Of a stretch of DNA of 64,000 nt, positions 38,358-46,756 are shown one piece after another. A model generated the notes under the pieces. The model was not told where the DNA came from. It was given only the letters and a program-made list of their open reading frames with translations, and did no database searches. This DNA comes from Bacillota bacterium (GTDB taxonomy: Bacteria; Bacillota; Dethiobacteria; DTU022), in assembly GCA_033549065.1 (NCBI GenBank), contig JAWSUE010000010.1, positions 1-64,000 on the forward strand, given 5' to 3'. A program made the position numbers and the translations under genes. The first letter of the stretch is position 1. Every line of letters starts with the position of its first letter.

Positions 38358-39329
38358 ATGAATATGGAAAAGAAAATGTTAGTTTCATCTTCTCCGCATA
38401 TACGGACTATTGAGTCAGTACAGAGTGTTATGACTGATGTTTTAATTGCTCTTTTTCCGGTAGCCCTCATGTCGGTGCTGCTATTCGGGTATAAAGCTCT
38501 TCTGACCATGATTATTTCGGTAGTTACAGCGATGCTGGTGGAAGCGATCTGGCTGCGCAAACGTGATATTTTCAGTGATGGCAGCGCAGCTGTAACCGGA
38601 TTACTGCTGGCAATGACTCTTCCCCCGGCTCCCCCGTGGTGGCTGGTGGTGATCGGTGCTGCAGCAGCGATAATTATTGGCAAACAGGTTTTTGGAGGGA
38701 TTGGTTATAATATTTTTAATCCCGCTTTGGTCGGCAGGGCAATTCTTGTTGTTTCATGGGGAGGGCATATGGTCGGACGTATTTGGCCGCAGCCACAACC
38801 ATTTGCCTTTGGAGCCGATATTTCGGCTGTAACAATGGCAACCCCACTTGCCGGTCAGGAAGAAGCTTTGGCAGTTAGTCTTACTCAGCTCTTTGTTGGT
38901 AATGTGGCCGGCTGTCTGGGAGAAACATCAGCCCTGGCCCTTTTGATCGGTGGCTTGTGGTTATTTTACAAGGGACATATTGACTGGCGTATACCCGGCG
39001 GTTACCTCGGAACCGTTTTTATTCTGGGAGTACTACTGGGCGGCGGTTTTTACGAGAATAACTTTTTAACCGGGCTCTTTCATGTGCTGGCCGGAGGGGT
39101 CATGCTCGGAGCGCTGTTCATGGCGACCGATATGGTTACCTCACCGGTTACGCCCAGGGGCAGGTTGATTTTCGGCATAGGCTGTGGATTGATCACAATG
39201 TTGATCAGAGTCTGGGGAACTATGCCGGAAGGTGTAACATTTGCTATTCTGATCATGAATGCGGTTACCCCGATTATTGATAATTTTACAGTTCCCAGGC
39301 AATTTGGGGGGGTGAAGAAAAGTGCGTAA
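38358..39329 (+). CDS. rnfD: Rnf complex subunit RnfD
   Basis: 323 aa, about ten membrane segments. Covalent-flavin region reads SAVTMATPLAG (T162 is the expected flavinylated Thr). Also GYNIFNPALVGRA and MATDMVTSPVTPRG. It is a membrane part of the Na+/H+-pumping Rnf core. GGGAGGG lies 5 nt before ATG 38358; GTG 38355 and ATG 38364 are neighbouring alternatives. The 3' end overlaps rnfG by 8 bp. Confidence 0.94.
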   Translation: MNMEKKMLVSSSPHIRTIESVQSVMTDVLIALFPVALMSVLLFGYKALLTMIISVVTAMLVEAIWLRKRDIFSDGSAAVTGLLLAMTLPPAPPWWLVVIGAAAAIIIGKQVFGGIGYNIFNPALVGRAILVVSWGGHMVGRIWPQPQPFAFGADISAVTMATPLAGQEEALAVSLTQLFVGNVAGCLGETSALALLIGGLWLFYKGHIDWRIPGGYLGTVFILGVLLGGGFYENNFLTGLFHVLAGGVMLGALFMATDMVTSPVTPRGRLIFGIGCGLITMLIRVWGTMPEGVTFAILIMNAVTPIIDNFTVPRQFGGVKKSA

Positions 39330-40491
39330 TATATTAAGGTTATCGTTAACTCTGGCTCTTGTCGGAATAGTGTCAGCCCTGCTTTTAACTGGTTTGTTCA
39401 ACCTTACCGAGCCTATAATAACGGAAAGACAGGAAAGAGAGTATCTGGAGACTCTGGAAGCCTTTTTCCCGGATATAGATACTTTTGAGACGGAAGTTCT
39501 GGAAGCAGATGCTTACGACATGGTTTATGATGTTTCAGGTCAGCTGCTGGGGGTAATGGGTACAATTAAACAGCAGGGTTATGACGGTGATATTACGTAC
39601 AACCTGGCAATAAATCAATCCGGCGAAGTAGTCGGAATCAGAATTGTATCCCATTCGGAAACTCCGGGAATCGGAGATGTAATTGAAACTGAAGCTTTCC
39701 AGGAGCAGTTTAAAGGAAAATCTTATGAAGACCCGATCGCTGCAGGAGAAGATGTAGACAGCGTTAGCGGCGCTACGGTCAGTTCTTCGGCAATGATTAA
39801 TTCAATCCGGCGTGTCGTCGGTGTTGTGGCTGAGAATTATCTGGGCATAGAAGCAGTTACCGTAGAGATTTCTGAAGTTCCTGATGGAGTTTATGAGGGA
39901 TCTGCACCCGGTTTAATGGGACTGATTGTCGTTGAAGTGGAAGTTTCCGGGGGAGCTATCACGCGGATAGAGGTGCTTGAACACGAAGATACTCCGACTT
40001 ACTTTATTGAAGCTTATCCACTTATCGCTGAAAGGATTATTGAAGCCCAGGATTTTGATATTGATATCAGAACCGGAGCAACTGTAAGTTCTGAAGGAAT
40101 ATTGAATGCTGTTATCAATGCGCTCCTCGGTGCTCTCGGAATTGACAGTGGTGATGTGGAAGAGGTGGAAGATGAGCCGGTCGCTGTTGATTTTTCTGAA
40201 GTTCCTGACGGAGTTTATGAAGGCACCGCTGAAGGCTTTTTAAGTCCGATAGTGGTAGAAGTTGAAGTATCCGGAGGGGAAGTAATCTCCATTAGCATAA
40301 TCAATCATGAGGAAACCGCTGAATATTTTGTTCAGTCCAATCCTCTCGTTCCGGAAAGAATAATTGAAGAGCAAACCCTTGATGTAGATATTATTACCGG
40401 TGCAACTAATTCTGCACGAGGTATTGTCAATGCTGTTAGAAATGCCCTGATCGGGGCATTGCAAGATGGTACTGGAGGTGACGGCAACTGA
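39322..40491 (+). CDS. rnfG: RnfG with three FMN-binding domains
   Basis: 389 aa, about twice the usual RnfG length. One N-terminal membrane helix (about 8-27), then three FMN-binding domains: about 65-175 with the classic SGATVS flavinylation motif at 149-154; about 183-272 with TGATVS at 251-256; and about 291-380 with TGATNS at 359-364. Domains 2 and 3 are 108 residues (324 bp) apart and remain similar at DNA level. An acidic linker (278-288) separates them. Ser would be the flavin acceptor in each motif. RnfG holds covalent FMN outside the membrane and relays electrons. GTG start with a G-rich site upstream. Confidence 0.92.
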   Translation: MRNILRLSLTLALVGIVSALLLTGLFNLTEPIITERQEREYLETLEAFFPDIDTFETEVLEADAYDMVYDVSGQLLGVMGTIKQQGYDGDITYNLAINQSGEVVGIRIVSHSETPGIGDVIETEAFQEQFKGKSYEDPIAAGEDVDSVSGATVSSSAMINSIRRVVGVVAENYLGIEAVTVEISEVPDGVYEGSAPGLMGLIVVEVEVSGGAITRIEVLEHEDTPTYFIEAYPLIAERIIEAQDFDIDIRTGATVSSEGILNAVINALLGALGIDSGDVEEVEDEPVAVDFSEVPDGVYEGTAEGFLSPIVVEVEVSGGEVISISIINHEETAEYFVQSNPLVPERIIEEQTLDVDIITGATNSARGIVNAVRNALIGALQDGTGGDGN

Positions 40492-41120
40492 TGAAATCGA
40501 GTAATCCTTATCTACAGGATCTAACCAGGGGTATTGTCAAAGAAAATCCTGTATTCGTAATGCTGCTCGGTATGTGCCCGGTATTGGGAGTTACTGCATT
40601 CATTGTCAACGGGTTTGGGATGGGGCTTGCTGCTACTGCTGTTTTGATCTGTTCCAATCTGGTGGTTTCGCTTCTTCGCAATTACATACCGCCGCAGGTG
40701 CGTATTCCCTGTTTTATTGTAATTATTGCAACCTTCGTAACAATCATTGAGATGGTCCTAAAGGCTTTTCAACCAGTATTATATGATGCGCTTGGTGTAT
40801 TTGTTCCGCTAATTGTGGTTAACTGTATTATCCTGGGCAGAGCTGAAGCCTTTGCCAGCAAGAGGCCGGTATTACGTTCGCTTATGGACGGCATCGGCAT
40901 GGGTATCGGATTAACTTTAGCGCTGGTTATTCTCTCGACTGTTCGTGAGGTTATCGGTCAGGGCACAATCCTTGGTCCGGATCCGGCAAGCGCTATTCAC
41001 TTATTTGGATCGAGCTATGAACCGATGGCGCTATTTGCACTGCCACCGGGAGCATTCATTGCACTTGGATTCCTGCTGGCAATTGTAAATGTGCTCTTCA
41101 AACGCTTTAATATCAAATAG
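40491..41120 (+). CDS. rnfE: Rnf complex subunit RnfE
   Basis: 209 aa, six membrane helices. Family marks NPVFVMLLGMCPVLGV and PLIVVNCIILGRAEAFASK. RnfE and RnfA are paralogous membrane subunits with inverted topology that hold an intramembrane iron-sulfur site. The ATG overlaps the rnfG stop (ATGA), so the two are translationally coupled. Confidence 0.95.
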   Translation: MKSSNPYLQDLTRGIVKENPVFVMLLGMCPVLGVTAFIVNGFGMGLAATAVLICSNLVVSLLRNYIPPQVRIPCFIVIIATFVTIIEMVLKAFQPVLYDALGVFVPLIVVNCIILGRAEAFASKRPVLRSLMDGIGMGIGLTLALVILSTVREVIGQGTILGPDPASAIHLFGSSYEPMALFALPPGAFIALGFLLAIVNVLFKRFNIK

Positions 41121-41162
41121 CTCAGTAACGGGCCTCTGAACCGGCCCGGGTAGGAGGGTAAT

Positions 41163-41744
41163 ATGGAAAAACTGCTGTCGATAATTTTTATCTATATTTT
41201 TGTAGACAATTTTGTTCTCCAGCGTTTCTTTGGGATATGTCCTTTTTTAGGGGTTTCCCGCAAAATGGAAACGGCGATGGGTATGAGTATGGCTGTTGTA
41301 TTTGTGATGACCCTGGCTACTCTCGTGACCTGGTTGATTTACACATTTGTATTGACCCCTTTTAATTTGACATACCTGCAGATTGTAACATTTATTCTTG
41401 TTATAGCCTCCCTTGTACAGCTGGTGGAGATCATTCTGCGTAAAATAAGCCCCACTCTGTACCAGGGATTGGGTATATTCTTGCCCCTTATTACCACTAA
41501 CTGTGCAGTTATGGCAGTAGCACTCTTGGCAGTACGTCAGGAATTTACCCTGGTTGAGTCGGTGGTTTTCGCCATCGCAGCTTCTCTCGGATTTTCTCTG
41601 GCCCTGATCATCATGTCTGGTATCCGGGAAAGACTTGAACTGGCAAAAATACCGGAAGCTTTAAAGGGTTCGGCAGTGACATTAATTACGGCTGGTATCC
41701 TGTCCCTGGCTTTCTTGGGTTTCAGGGGGATGCTTACGCTTTAA
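41163..41744 (+). CDS. rnfA: Rnf complex subunit RnfA
   Basis: 193 aa, six membrane helices. Family marks DNFVLQRFFGICPFLGVS and LPLITTNCAVMAVALL, with the conserved Cys residues in each half. Paralog of RnfE. TAGGAGGGTAAT precedes the ATG. Confidence 0.95.
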   Translation: MEKLLSIIFIYIFVDNFVLQRFFGICPFLGVSRKMETAMGMSMAVVFVMTLATLVTWLIYTFVLTPFNLTYLQIVTFILVIASLVQLVEIILRKISPTLYQGLGIFLPLITTNCAVMAVALLAVRQEFTLVESVVFAIAASLGFSLALIIMSGIRERLELAKIPEALKGSAVTLITAGILSLAFLGFRGMLTL

Positions 41745-41795
41745 CAGTTGCTTAATATAAAGTTGTTCCAAATATTGCTGTGAGGTGAAAATATC

Positions 41796-42650
41796 GTGCT
41801 TATTATATATGCAATAGTTGCCCTGGGTCTCATCGGCCTACTTTTCGGATTACTCCTGGCTGTCGTGGCCAGGAAGTTTGCCGTGCAAACCGACCCGCGG
41901 GTCGAGGCGGTAAAAGAAATATTACCTGGGGCCAACTGTGGGGCCTGCGGATATGCCGGATGTTCAAATTTTGCCGAAGCGGTTGCCCAGGGAGATACCA
42001 AGACCAGCGGTTGCATTCCAGGTGGAGAAGAAACAGCAAAGGCAATAGCTGAGGTCCTTGGTGAAGAAGTTACTGCTGAAGCTCAGCCGGTTGCAACGGT
42101 ATTTTGTATCGGTGACTGTTACAAAACTACCGATCGATATGTATATGACGGAGTAGAAGATTGTGTAGTGGCTAATGAATTTGTTGGTGGTTTTAAATCA
42201 TGCAGTTATGGCTGCCTCGGTTTCGGAAACTGTGTGAACGCCTGCCTTTTCGATGCGATTAAAATGGGTTCTCATGGTCTGCCGGTAGTCGATCCGGAAA
42301 AATGTACCGGCTGTGGTTTGTGTGCATCGGCCTGTCCGCGGCATATTATCCAAATGCTGCCTAAGGGTAGTGAAGGACACCTGGTTCTATGCAGTTCTCA
42401 CGATCGGGGCAAAACCGTTTCCCGGGCCTGTGAAATTGGCTGCATTGCCTGTAAGGCCTGTATAAAAGCCTGTCCACAGGAAGCAATTGAAATGGATGAA
42501 TACCTGGCAGTAATTGATCTTGAAAAATGCGATGACTGCGGGGAGTGTGTTAAAGTATGCAAGCCTGGAACTATACACCGGCGATCAGAAATACCTTCGG
42601 AGGAAGATGCTAAAGCTGCAGCAGCAGAAAAGGTTGCTGAGTCTGCATAA
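41796..42650 (+). CDS. rnfB: Rnf complex subunit RnfB
   Basis: 284 aa from a GTG start with AGGTGA upstream. One N-terminal membrane helix (about 3-25), then an Fe-S domain with C-G-A-C-G-Y-A-G-C and a later GC, followed by a row of ferredoxin-type motifs: CSYGCLGFGNCVNAC, CTGCGLCASACP, CIACKACIKACP and CDDCGECVKVCK. RnfB is the ferredoxin-oxidising entry point. The number of clusters (about five or six) fits clostridial RnfB. Confidence 0.95.
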   Translation: MLIIYAIVALGLIGLLFGLLLAVVARKFAVQTDPRVEAVKEILPGANCGACGYAGCSNFAEAVAQGDTKTSGCIPGGEETAKAIAEVLGEEVTAEAQPVATVFCIGDCYKTTDRYVYDGVEDCVVANEFVGGFKSCSYGCLGFGNCVNACLFDAIKMGSHGLPVVDPEKCTGCGLCASACPRHIIQMLPKGSEGHLVLCSSHDRGKTVSRACEIGCIACKACIKACPQEAIEMDEYLAVIDLEKCDDCGECVKVCKPGTIHRRSEIPSEEDAKAAAAEKVAESA

Positions 42651-42672
42651 TAAATAGCGGGTTGTTGATATT

Positions 42673-43164
42673 ATGAAAAAGCAATGGTTAAACTACATTG
42701 GTATAACCATTATTTTCTTTCTCTTCTGGGTGGCCGTAAGCGGCTCCCTGGAATGGCCGCAGCTTGTTGTCGGTTTAGCAGCGGCCTCTTTTGTTACGTA
42801 CTTCAACCGGCAAATGATCATTACTGCAGAGGAAAGGCCACCAATCAGGTTAAAAACTGTTATTTGGCTGGTCGGTTATTTTTTAAAACTTATATTTGAC
42901 ATAGTAGTAGCAAATTTTCAGGTAGCCTGGATAGTGCTCCACCCTAAAATGCCTATTGAACCTAACTTTGTTTCTCTGACGGTTGATATTGACAAAGTCA
43001 CCAGCAGGGTGCTTCTGGCAAATTCAATTACCTTAACACCAGGAACATTAACAGTCCTTGCTGATGAAAAAGAATTTTTGGTCCATGCTCTGACTTTTAA
43101 AAATGGTGAAGGATTGGCCGACTGGCCCCTGATCGGCAGGTTAGAGAGAATGGAGGAAGAATAG
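42673..43164 (+). CDS. mrpE: Mrp/Mnh antiporter subunit E
   Basis: 163 aa. Two N-terminal hydrophobic segments, then the MnhE pattern VANFQVAWIVLHPKMPIEPNFV and LLANSITLTPGTLTV. First gene of a ten-gene cation antiporter cluster that starts only 22 bp after rnfB, so rnf and mrp are probably one transcript or closely coupled. The ribosome binding site is weak. Confidence 0.9.
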   Translation: MKKQWLNYIGITIIFFLFWVAVSGSLEWPQLVVGLAAASFVTYFNRQMIITAEERPPIRLKTVIWLVGYFLKLIFDIVVANFQVAWIVLHPKMPIEPNFVSLTVDIDKVTSRVLLANSITLTPGTLTVLADEKEFLVHALTFKNGEGLADWPLIGRLERMEEE

Positions 43165-43166
43165 AT

Positions 43167-43448
43167 TTGAGTTTACCTCAGATACTGGATTATATGTATA
43201 ATATTGGTGCTATCATAGTAATGTTGATGATTTTCATGTCACTGATCAGAGCGCTTGTTGGACCAACAGCTCCTGACCGGGTGACGGCTATCAACATTAT
43301 TGGAACCAAGACCTTGATTATTATTACCCTGATTGCCCGTATCTATGAACAAAAATACTTCTTAGATATTGCCATGGTTTATGCCCTGATGAGTTTTATC
43401 ACCACTATTGGGGTAGCCAAATATCTTGAGAAGGGGGCGTTGGACTGA
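43167..43448 (+). CDS. mrpF: Mrp/Mnh antiporter subunit F
   Basis: 93 aa from a TTG start with GGAGGAAG upstream. Three membrane helices and the MnhF pattern RALVGPTAPDRVTAINIIGTK. Small membrane subunit of the Mrp complex. Confidence 0.9.
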   Translation: MSLPQILDYMYNIGAIIVMLMIFMSLIRALVGPTAPDRVTAINIIGTKTLIIITLIARIYEQKYFLDIAMVYALMSFITTIGVAKYLEKGALD

Positions 43449-43777
43449 TTATCGCTTCGATTACTTTAATAATTGATATCCTGGCACTCATATTTTTAAT
43501 CGGGGGGCTCTTCTTTCTTTTTGTCGGGACGCTCGGATTGCTGCGTCTGCCTGATGTTTACAACCGGCTCCACGCAACGACCAAGTGCGATACCCTTGGA
43601 GCAGGTCTGGTCTTACTATCTCTGGCCTTGCAGAGTACAACCGTAATCGGTATCAGACTTGCTTTGCTTATATTATTTATTTTGATTACCAACCCGACTG
43701 CAGCTCATTTGATTGCACGCGCAGCCTATAAGACAGGTATTCGGCCGGTACTTGCCCGGAGGGATAAAGATGGTTGA
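43445..43777 (+). CDS. mrpG: Mrp/Mnh antiporter subunit G
   Basis: 110 aa as given. MnhG pattern G-T-L-G-L-L-R-L-P-D-V-Y-N-R-L-H-A-T-T-K, then two more helices. The first standard start codon in frame (TTG 43538) falls inside the conserved motif and would lose the first helix. AAGGGGG at 43431-43437 is 7 nt from CTG 43445, which overlaps the mrpF stop; ATT 43448 is another possibility. The length then matches the family. The non-standard start is inference. Confidence 0.82.
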   Translation: MIIASITLIIDILALIFLIGGLFFLFVGTLGLLRLPDVYNRLHATTKCDTLGAGLVLLSLALQSTTVIGIRLALLILFILITNPTAAHLIARAAYKTGIRPVLARRDKDG

Positions 43778-44009
43778 ACTGCTTAATATATTGCTGTTGC
43801 TGTTCTTAATAGTTTGTGCCCTGGGTGTTGCTTATATCCGTGATCTTCTCAGTGCAGTAGTCCTCTTTTCGGCATTCGGCCTGATTATGGCCATAATCTG
43901 GCAGCAGCTAAGTGCTCCTGATGTTGCCATGGTTGAGGCGGCATTGGGAACAGGTGTTGCAGCCCTGCTGATGATAGCTGCTATCAGTAAAACAAAAAGG
44001 GTTGAATAA
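43770..44009 (+). CDS. MbhD-like/MrpA C-terminal subunit (DUF4040)
   Basis: 79 aa, three hydrophobic segments. Pattern R-D-L-L-S-A-V-V-L-F-S-A-F-G-L and APDVAMVEAALGTGV is typical of the DUF4040 domain, which is the C-terminal part of MrpA in Bacillus and a separate MbhD subunit in membrane-bound hydrogenases. GGAGGGATAAAG precedes the ATG, which overlaps the end of mrpG. Here MrpA is split into several genes. Confidence 0.85.
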   Translation: MVELLNILLLLFLIVCALGVAYIRDLLSAVVLFSAFGLIMAIIWQQLSAPDVAMVEAALGTGVAALLMIAAISKTKRVE

Positions 44010-44032
44010 CCTTAGTCAGGAGTGGTTATTCT

Positions 44033-44371
44033 ATGACGTACATTGTTCTTGCATTCGCTTTTTTTCTGGCAATATTCCTGAGGTTCATCATCGGAATTGA
44101 ACTGAGGACTATCCTGACAGTATATCTTCTTGGATTGATTATATACCTGTTTGGGTTTACTGTGGCAGAAATGCCCCCATTTGGAGATCCTGGAAACCCC
44201 GTTTTTAATGAAGTTTCAGTTCGCTATCTTGGACAGGGAGTTTCTGAAACAGGGGCAGTGAATATTGTGAGCAGTGTAATCCTAGATTACCGTGCATTCG
44301 ATACCCTGGGAGAAGCGACTGTTCTCTTTGTTGCTATTGCAGCGGTAATAGCAACCTTAAAATCGCATTAG
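44033..44371 (+). CDS. MbhE-like/MrpA C-terminal subunit
   Basis: 112 aa. Two or three membrane segments and the conserved tail V-N-I-V-S-S-V-I-L-D-Y-R-A-F-D-T-L-G-E-A-T-V-L, found in the last domain of MrpA and in MbhE. AGGAGTGG precedes the ATG. Confidence 0.85.
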   Translation: MTYIVLAFAFFLAIFLRFIIGIELRTILTVYLLGLIIYLFGFTVAEMPPFGDPGNPVFNEVSVRYLGQGVSETGAVNIVSSVILDYRAFDTLGEATVLFVAIAAVIATLKSH

Positions 44372-44393
44372 GAACGCCTGGAGGTATTATCCT

Positions 44394-44819
44394 ATCGAAG
44401 ATCAAATTGTGCGTATTACCAGCCGTCTGGTTACACCCTTCATTCAGGTTTACGGAATATACGTGATCCTGCACGGTCATCTCTCGCCCGGTGGAGGTTT
44501 TTCCGGTGGAGCGATATTCGGGGCCAGCCTGGTCCTTGTAGCCTTATCTTTTAATTTGGAAGCCGGATCAAAACAGATATCCCATCGTACAGCTTCAATC
44601 CTTGAAAGCGGAGGAGCACTGGGCTTTACCATCACCGGCCTGGTTGCCATTATCCTGGGAAGCAGCTTCCTGGCCAACCGTGCAGCAGGTTTTCCAATGG
44701 GTGAGGCAGGTTCGCTTTTCAGCGCCGGAGCAATAGCAATAATAACCGTATTCCTGGGAATCAAGGTAGCCAGCACAATTGTTACCCTCTTTTATAACAT
44801 AATCGAAGGAGAGAAATAG
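44394..44819 (+). CDS. mrpB: Mrp/Mnh antiporter subunit B
   Basis: 141 aa as given. MnhB/MbhF pattern I-V-R-x-x-S-R-L-x-x-P-F-I-Q near the start and YVILHGHLSPGGGFSGGAI. Start: GTG at 44409 would cut off the conserved E-D-x-I-V-R and is 24 nt from the ribosome binding site. GGAGG at 44380-44384 is 9 nt from ATC at 44394, which gives I-E-D-Q-I-V-R as expected for the family. An AUC start is unusual; see findings. Confidence 0.85.
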   Translation: MEDQIVRITSRLVTPFIQVYGIYVILHGHLSPGGGFSGGAIFGASLVLVALSFNLEAGSKQISHRTASILESGGALGFTITGLVAIILGSSFLANRAAGFPMGEAGSLFSAGAIAIITVFLGIKVASTIVTLFYNIIEGEK

Positions 44820-44820
44820 C

Positions 44821-45189
44821 TTGGATTTCTTGTCCGGACTGATGGAAAATTATTATTACATGGTGGCAATAATCCTTTTTGTCATCGGCATGCATACCAT
44901 GCTTACCCATTCAAACATGATAAAAAAGATTATTGCGATGAATATAATGGATACTTCCGTTTTCCTGCTCTTCGTAGCGATCGGCTATTCCTATGGCGGT
45001 AAAGCTCCTATTATCACAGAAGGAGCAGATATTGTTTATGCCAACCCCCTGCCTGGATCACTTATTTTAACCGGGATAGTTGTTGCGGTAAGTGTCACTG
45101 CCTATGCTTTAAGCCTGGTGGTTAAGATCTACCGATACTACGGAACATGCGATTATGATGAAATTTGTGAGATAAGGAGTAAGGAATAG
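44821..45189 (+). CDS. mrpC: Mrp/Mnh antiporter subunit C
   Basis: 122 aa from a TTG start with AAGGAGAG upstream. NuoK-like: three helices, GMHTMLTHSNMIKKIIAMNIMDTSVFL, and PLPGSLILTGIVVAVSVTA. It starts 1 nt after the mrpB stop. Confidence 0.92.
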   Translation: MDFLSGLMENYYYMVAIILFVIGMHTMLTHSNMIKKIIAMNIMDTSVFLLFVAIGYSYGGKAPIITEGADIVYANPLPGSLILTGIVVAVSVTAYALSLVVKIYRYYGTCDYDEICEIRSKE

Positions 45190-46667
45190 TGACCTTTTCT
45201 GATCATCTTCCGGCATTGGTGGTTGTCATTTTTTTGATCAGTGCTTTTTCTGCGCCACTCGTTTTCAGGTGGGCAAGAAATTTAAGCGCCCCGCTTCTTC
45301 TCACTACACTGATTCTTGCTTTTGCTATGGCCATTTATCTTTTAAGTATGGTTAATACTCGGGGAACTATTTTATACCATATGGGAGGTTGGCCGCCGCC
45401 ATGGGGCATTGAACTGCAGGTTGATCGATTGCGTAGTTACATGCTTCTTGTAGTAACCGGAGTCAGCTTGTGGATCTTTTTTTATGGTTTAAAAGATCTC
45501 CAGCATGAATTAAAACCGGAAGTGATAGGTTGGTACTACTCACTTTATGCTTTACTTGTCGGGTCAATGGTCGGGATTACTCTGACCAACGATCTTTTCA
45601 ACCTTTTTGTAATGATGGAAATTTGCGCAATTTCTGCATGTGCGATTATTTCAATCAAGGAAGACAGGGAATGCCTTGAAGCCAGCTTCAAGTACTTGAT
45701 CCTGAGTGCCATGGGAACAGGCTGTTTCCTACTCGGTGTAGCTATGTTATACATGGCGACCGGGTATTTAAACTATGGATTGCTTCAGGAGGCTCTTTCA
45801 GAAGCATTTTTGCTGTATCCGAGAAACATTTTTACTGCCGGAGCACTTTTCATTGTAGCTTTTGGAACAAAAGCAGCGCTCTTCCCTATGCATGTATGGC
45901 TCCCGGATGCTCATGCATCAGCACCTTCACCTTCAAGCGCTATGCTGTCTGGAGTCGTGATCAAGATCTATGCATTTGCTTTGTTTTTAATGTTTTTCAG
46001 AGTATTTCCAAGAGAACTTCTTGAAGCGGTTCCCTTGAGTGAAATTATTCTCTGGCTTGCCTCACTGGGTGTTATGTTTGGTTCCATCTATGCCATGCTG
46101 CAGACAGATCTGAAAAAAATGCTGGCTTTCTCGAGTATCGGTCAGATCGGATACATTTTCATGGGTATCGGTTTTAACCATGGATTAGCGGCAGTGGGTG
46201 GATTTTATCATATCCTGGTTCATGCGATGACAAAGGCGATGCTTTTTATGGTTGCAGGAGTAATAATCTATTCAACAGGAGTTCGGCAGATAAAAGATCT
46301 GGCTGGCATAGGAAGGGTGCTGCCTTTGACCATGGTGGCATTTACCATAGGTAGCGCATCAATGATCGGTATCCCGGGTACCGGCGGTTTGATCAGCAAA
46401 TGGTATTTAGCGCTTGGTGCGCTTGAAATAGGCAGGCCTCTTTTTGTTATTGTAATTCTGGCCAGTAGTTTACTGAATGCTATATACTATATGCCGATTG
46501 TGATCAATGCCTTTATGCATCAGGAAGATTTTAAGTTGAAGAGCAAACCGGTACCCCGCTTCATGCTCATTTCACTGGTTTTCGGGATGACCGGTGTTAT
46601 CCTTTCCGGGATCTTCTCCAAGCCTGTTATCCTGCTCCTCGAACAGGCATTAATTCAGTTTTTTTAA
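45189..46667 (+). CDS. mrpD: Antiporter-like subunit 1, MrpD-like
   Basis: 492 aa, about 14 helices. Proton_antipo_M family: conserved Glu in MEICAISACAII (helix 5), Lys in FGTKAALFPMHVWLPDAHASAPSPSSAMLSG, and Lys/His in HAMTKAMLFMVAG. GTG start overlaps the mrpC stop. It is the first of three paralogous ion-pumping subunits in the cluster. Confidence 0.92.
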   Translation: MTFSDHLPALVVVIFLISAFSAPLVFRWARNLSAPLLLTTLILAFAMAIYLLSMVNTRGTILYHMGGWPPPWGIELQVDRLRSYMLLVVTGVSLWIFFYGLKDLQHELKPEVIGWYYSLYALLVGSMVGITLTNDLFNLFVMMEICAISACAIISIKEDRECLEASFKYLILSAMGTGCFLLGVAMLYMATGYLNYGLLQEALSEAFLLYPRNIFTAGALFIVAFGTKAALFPMHVWLPDAHASAPSPSSAMLSGVVIKIYAFALFLMFFRVFPRELLEAVPLSEIILWLASLGVMFGSIYAMLQTDLKKMLAFSSIGQIGYIFMGIGFNHGLAAVGGFYHILVHAMTKAMLFMVAGVIIYSTGVRQIKDLAGIGRVLPLTMVAFTIGSASMIGIPGTGGLISKWYLALGALEIGRPLFVIVILASSLLNAIYYMPIVINAFMHQEDFKLKSKPVPRFMLISLVFGMTGVILSGIFSKPVILLLEQALIQFF

Positions 46668-46695
46668 AAACAGCCTGGGAAAAAGCAGCTTGATT

Positions 46696-46726
46696 GTTGA
46701 AATATTCAACTAACAAGGGCTATAAT
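46696..46726 (+). promoter_or_regulatory. Internal promoter with palindrome
   Basis: TTGAAA (46697-46702), 18-bp spacer, TATAAT (46721-46726). The -35 lies inside the perfect palindrome GTTGAA-ATA-TTCAAC (46696-46710). It occupies the only sizeable gap (89 bp) in the antiporter cluster, so the last two antiporter subunits, apbE and following genes may have their own regulated promoter. Confidence 0.7.
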
Positions 46727-46756
46727 AGTCTATAGTGTAATTCGGAGGTGTAATTA

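Noticed and set aside
38048-38683. Minus-strand frame of 211 codons over rnfC/rnfD
   Set aside because: Antisense to well-supported rnf genes; no recognisable domain.
43538-43777. MrpG as a truncated 79-residue protein (possible broken gene)
   Set aside because: The frame is open upstream and encodes the missing first helix; a non-standard start explains it without truncation.
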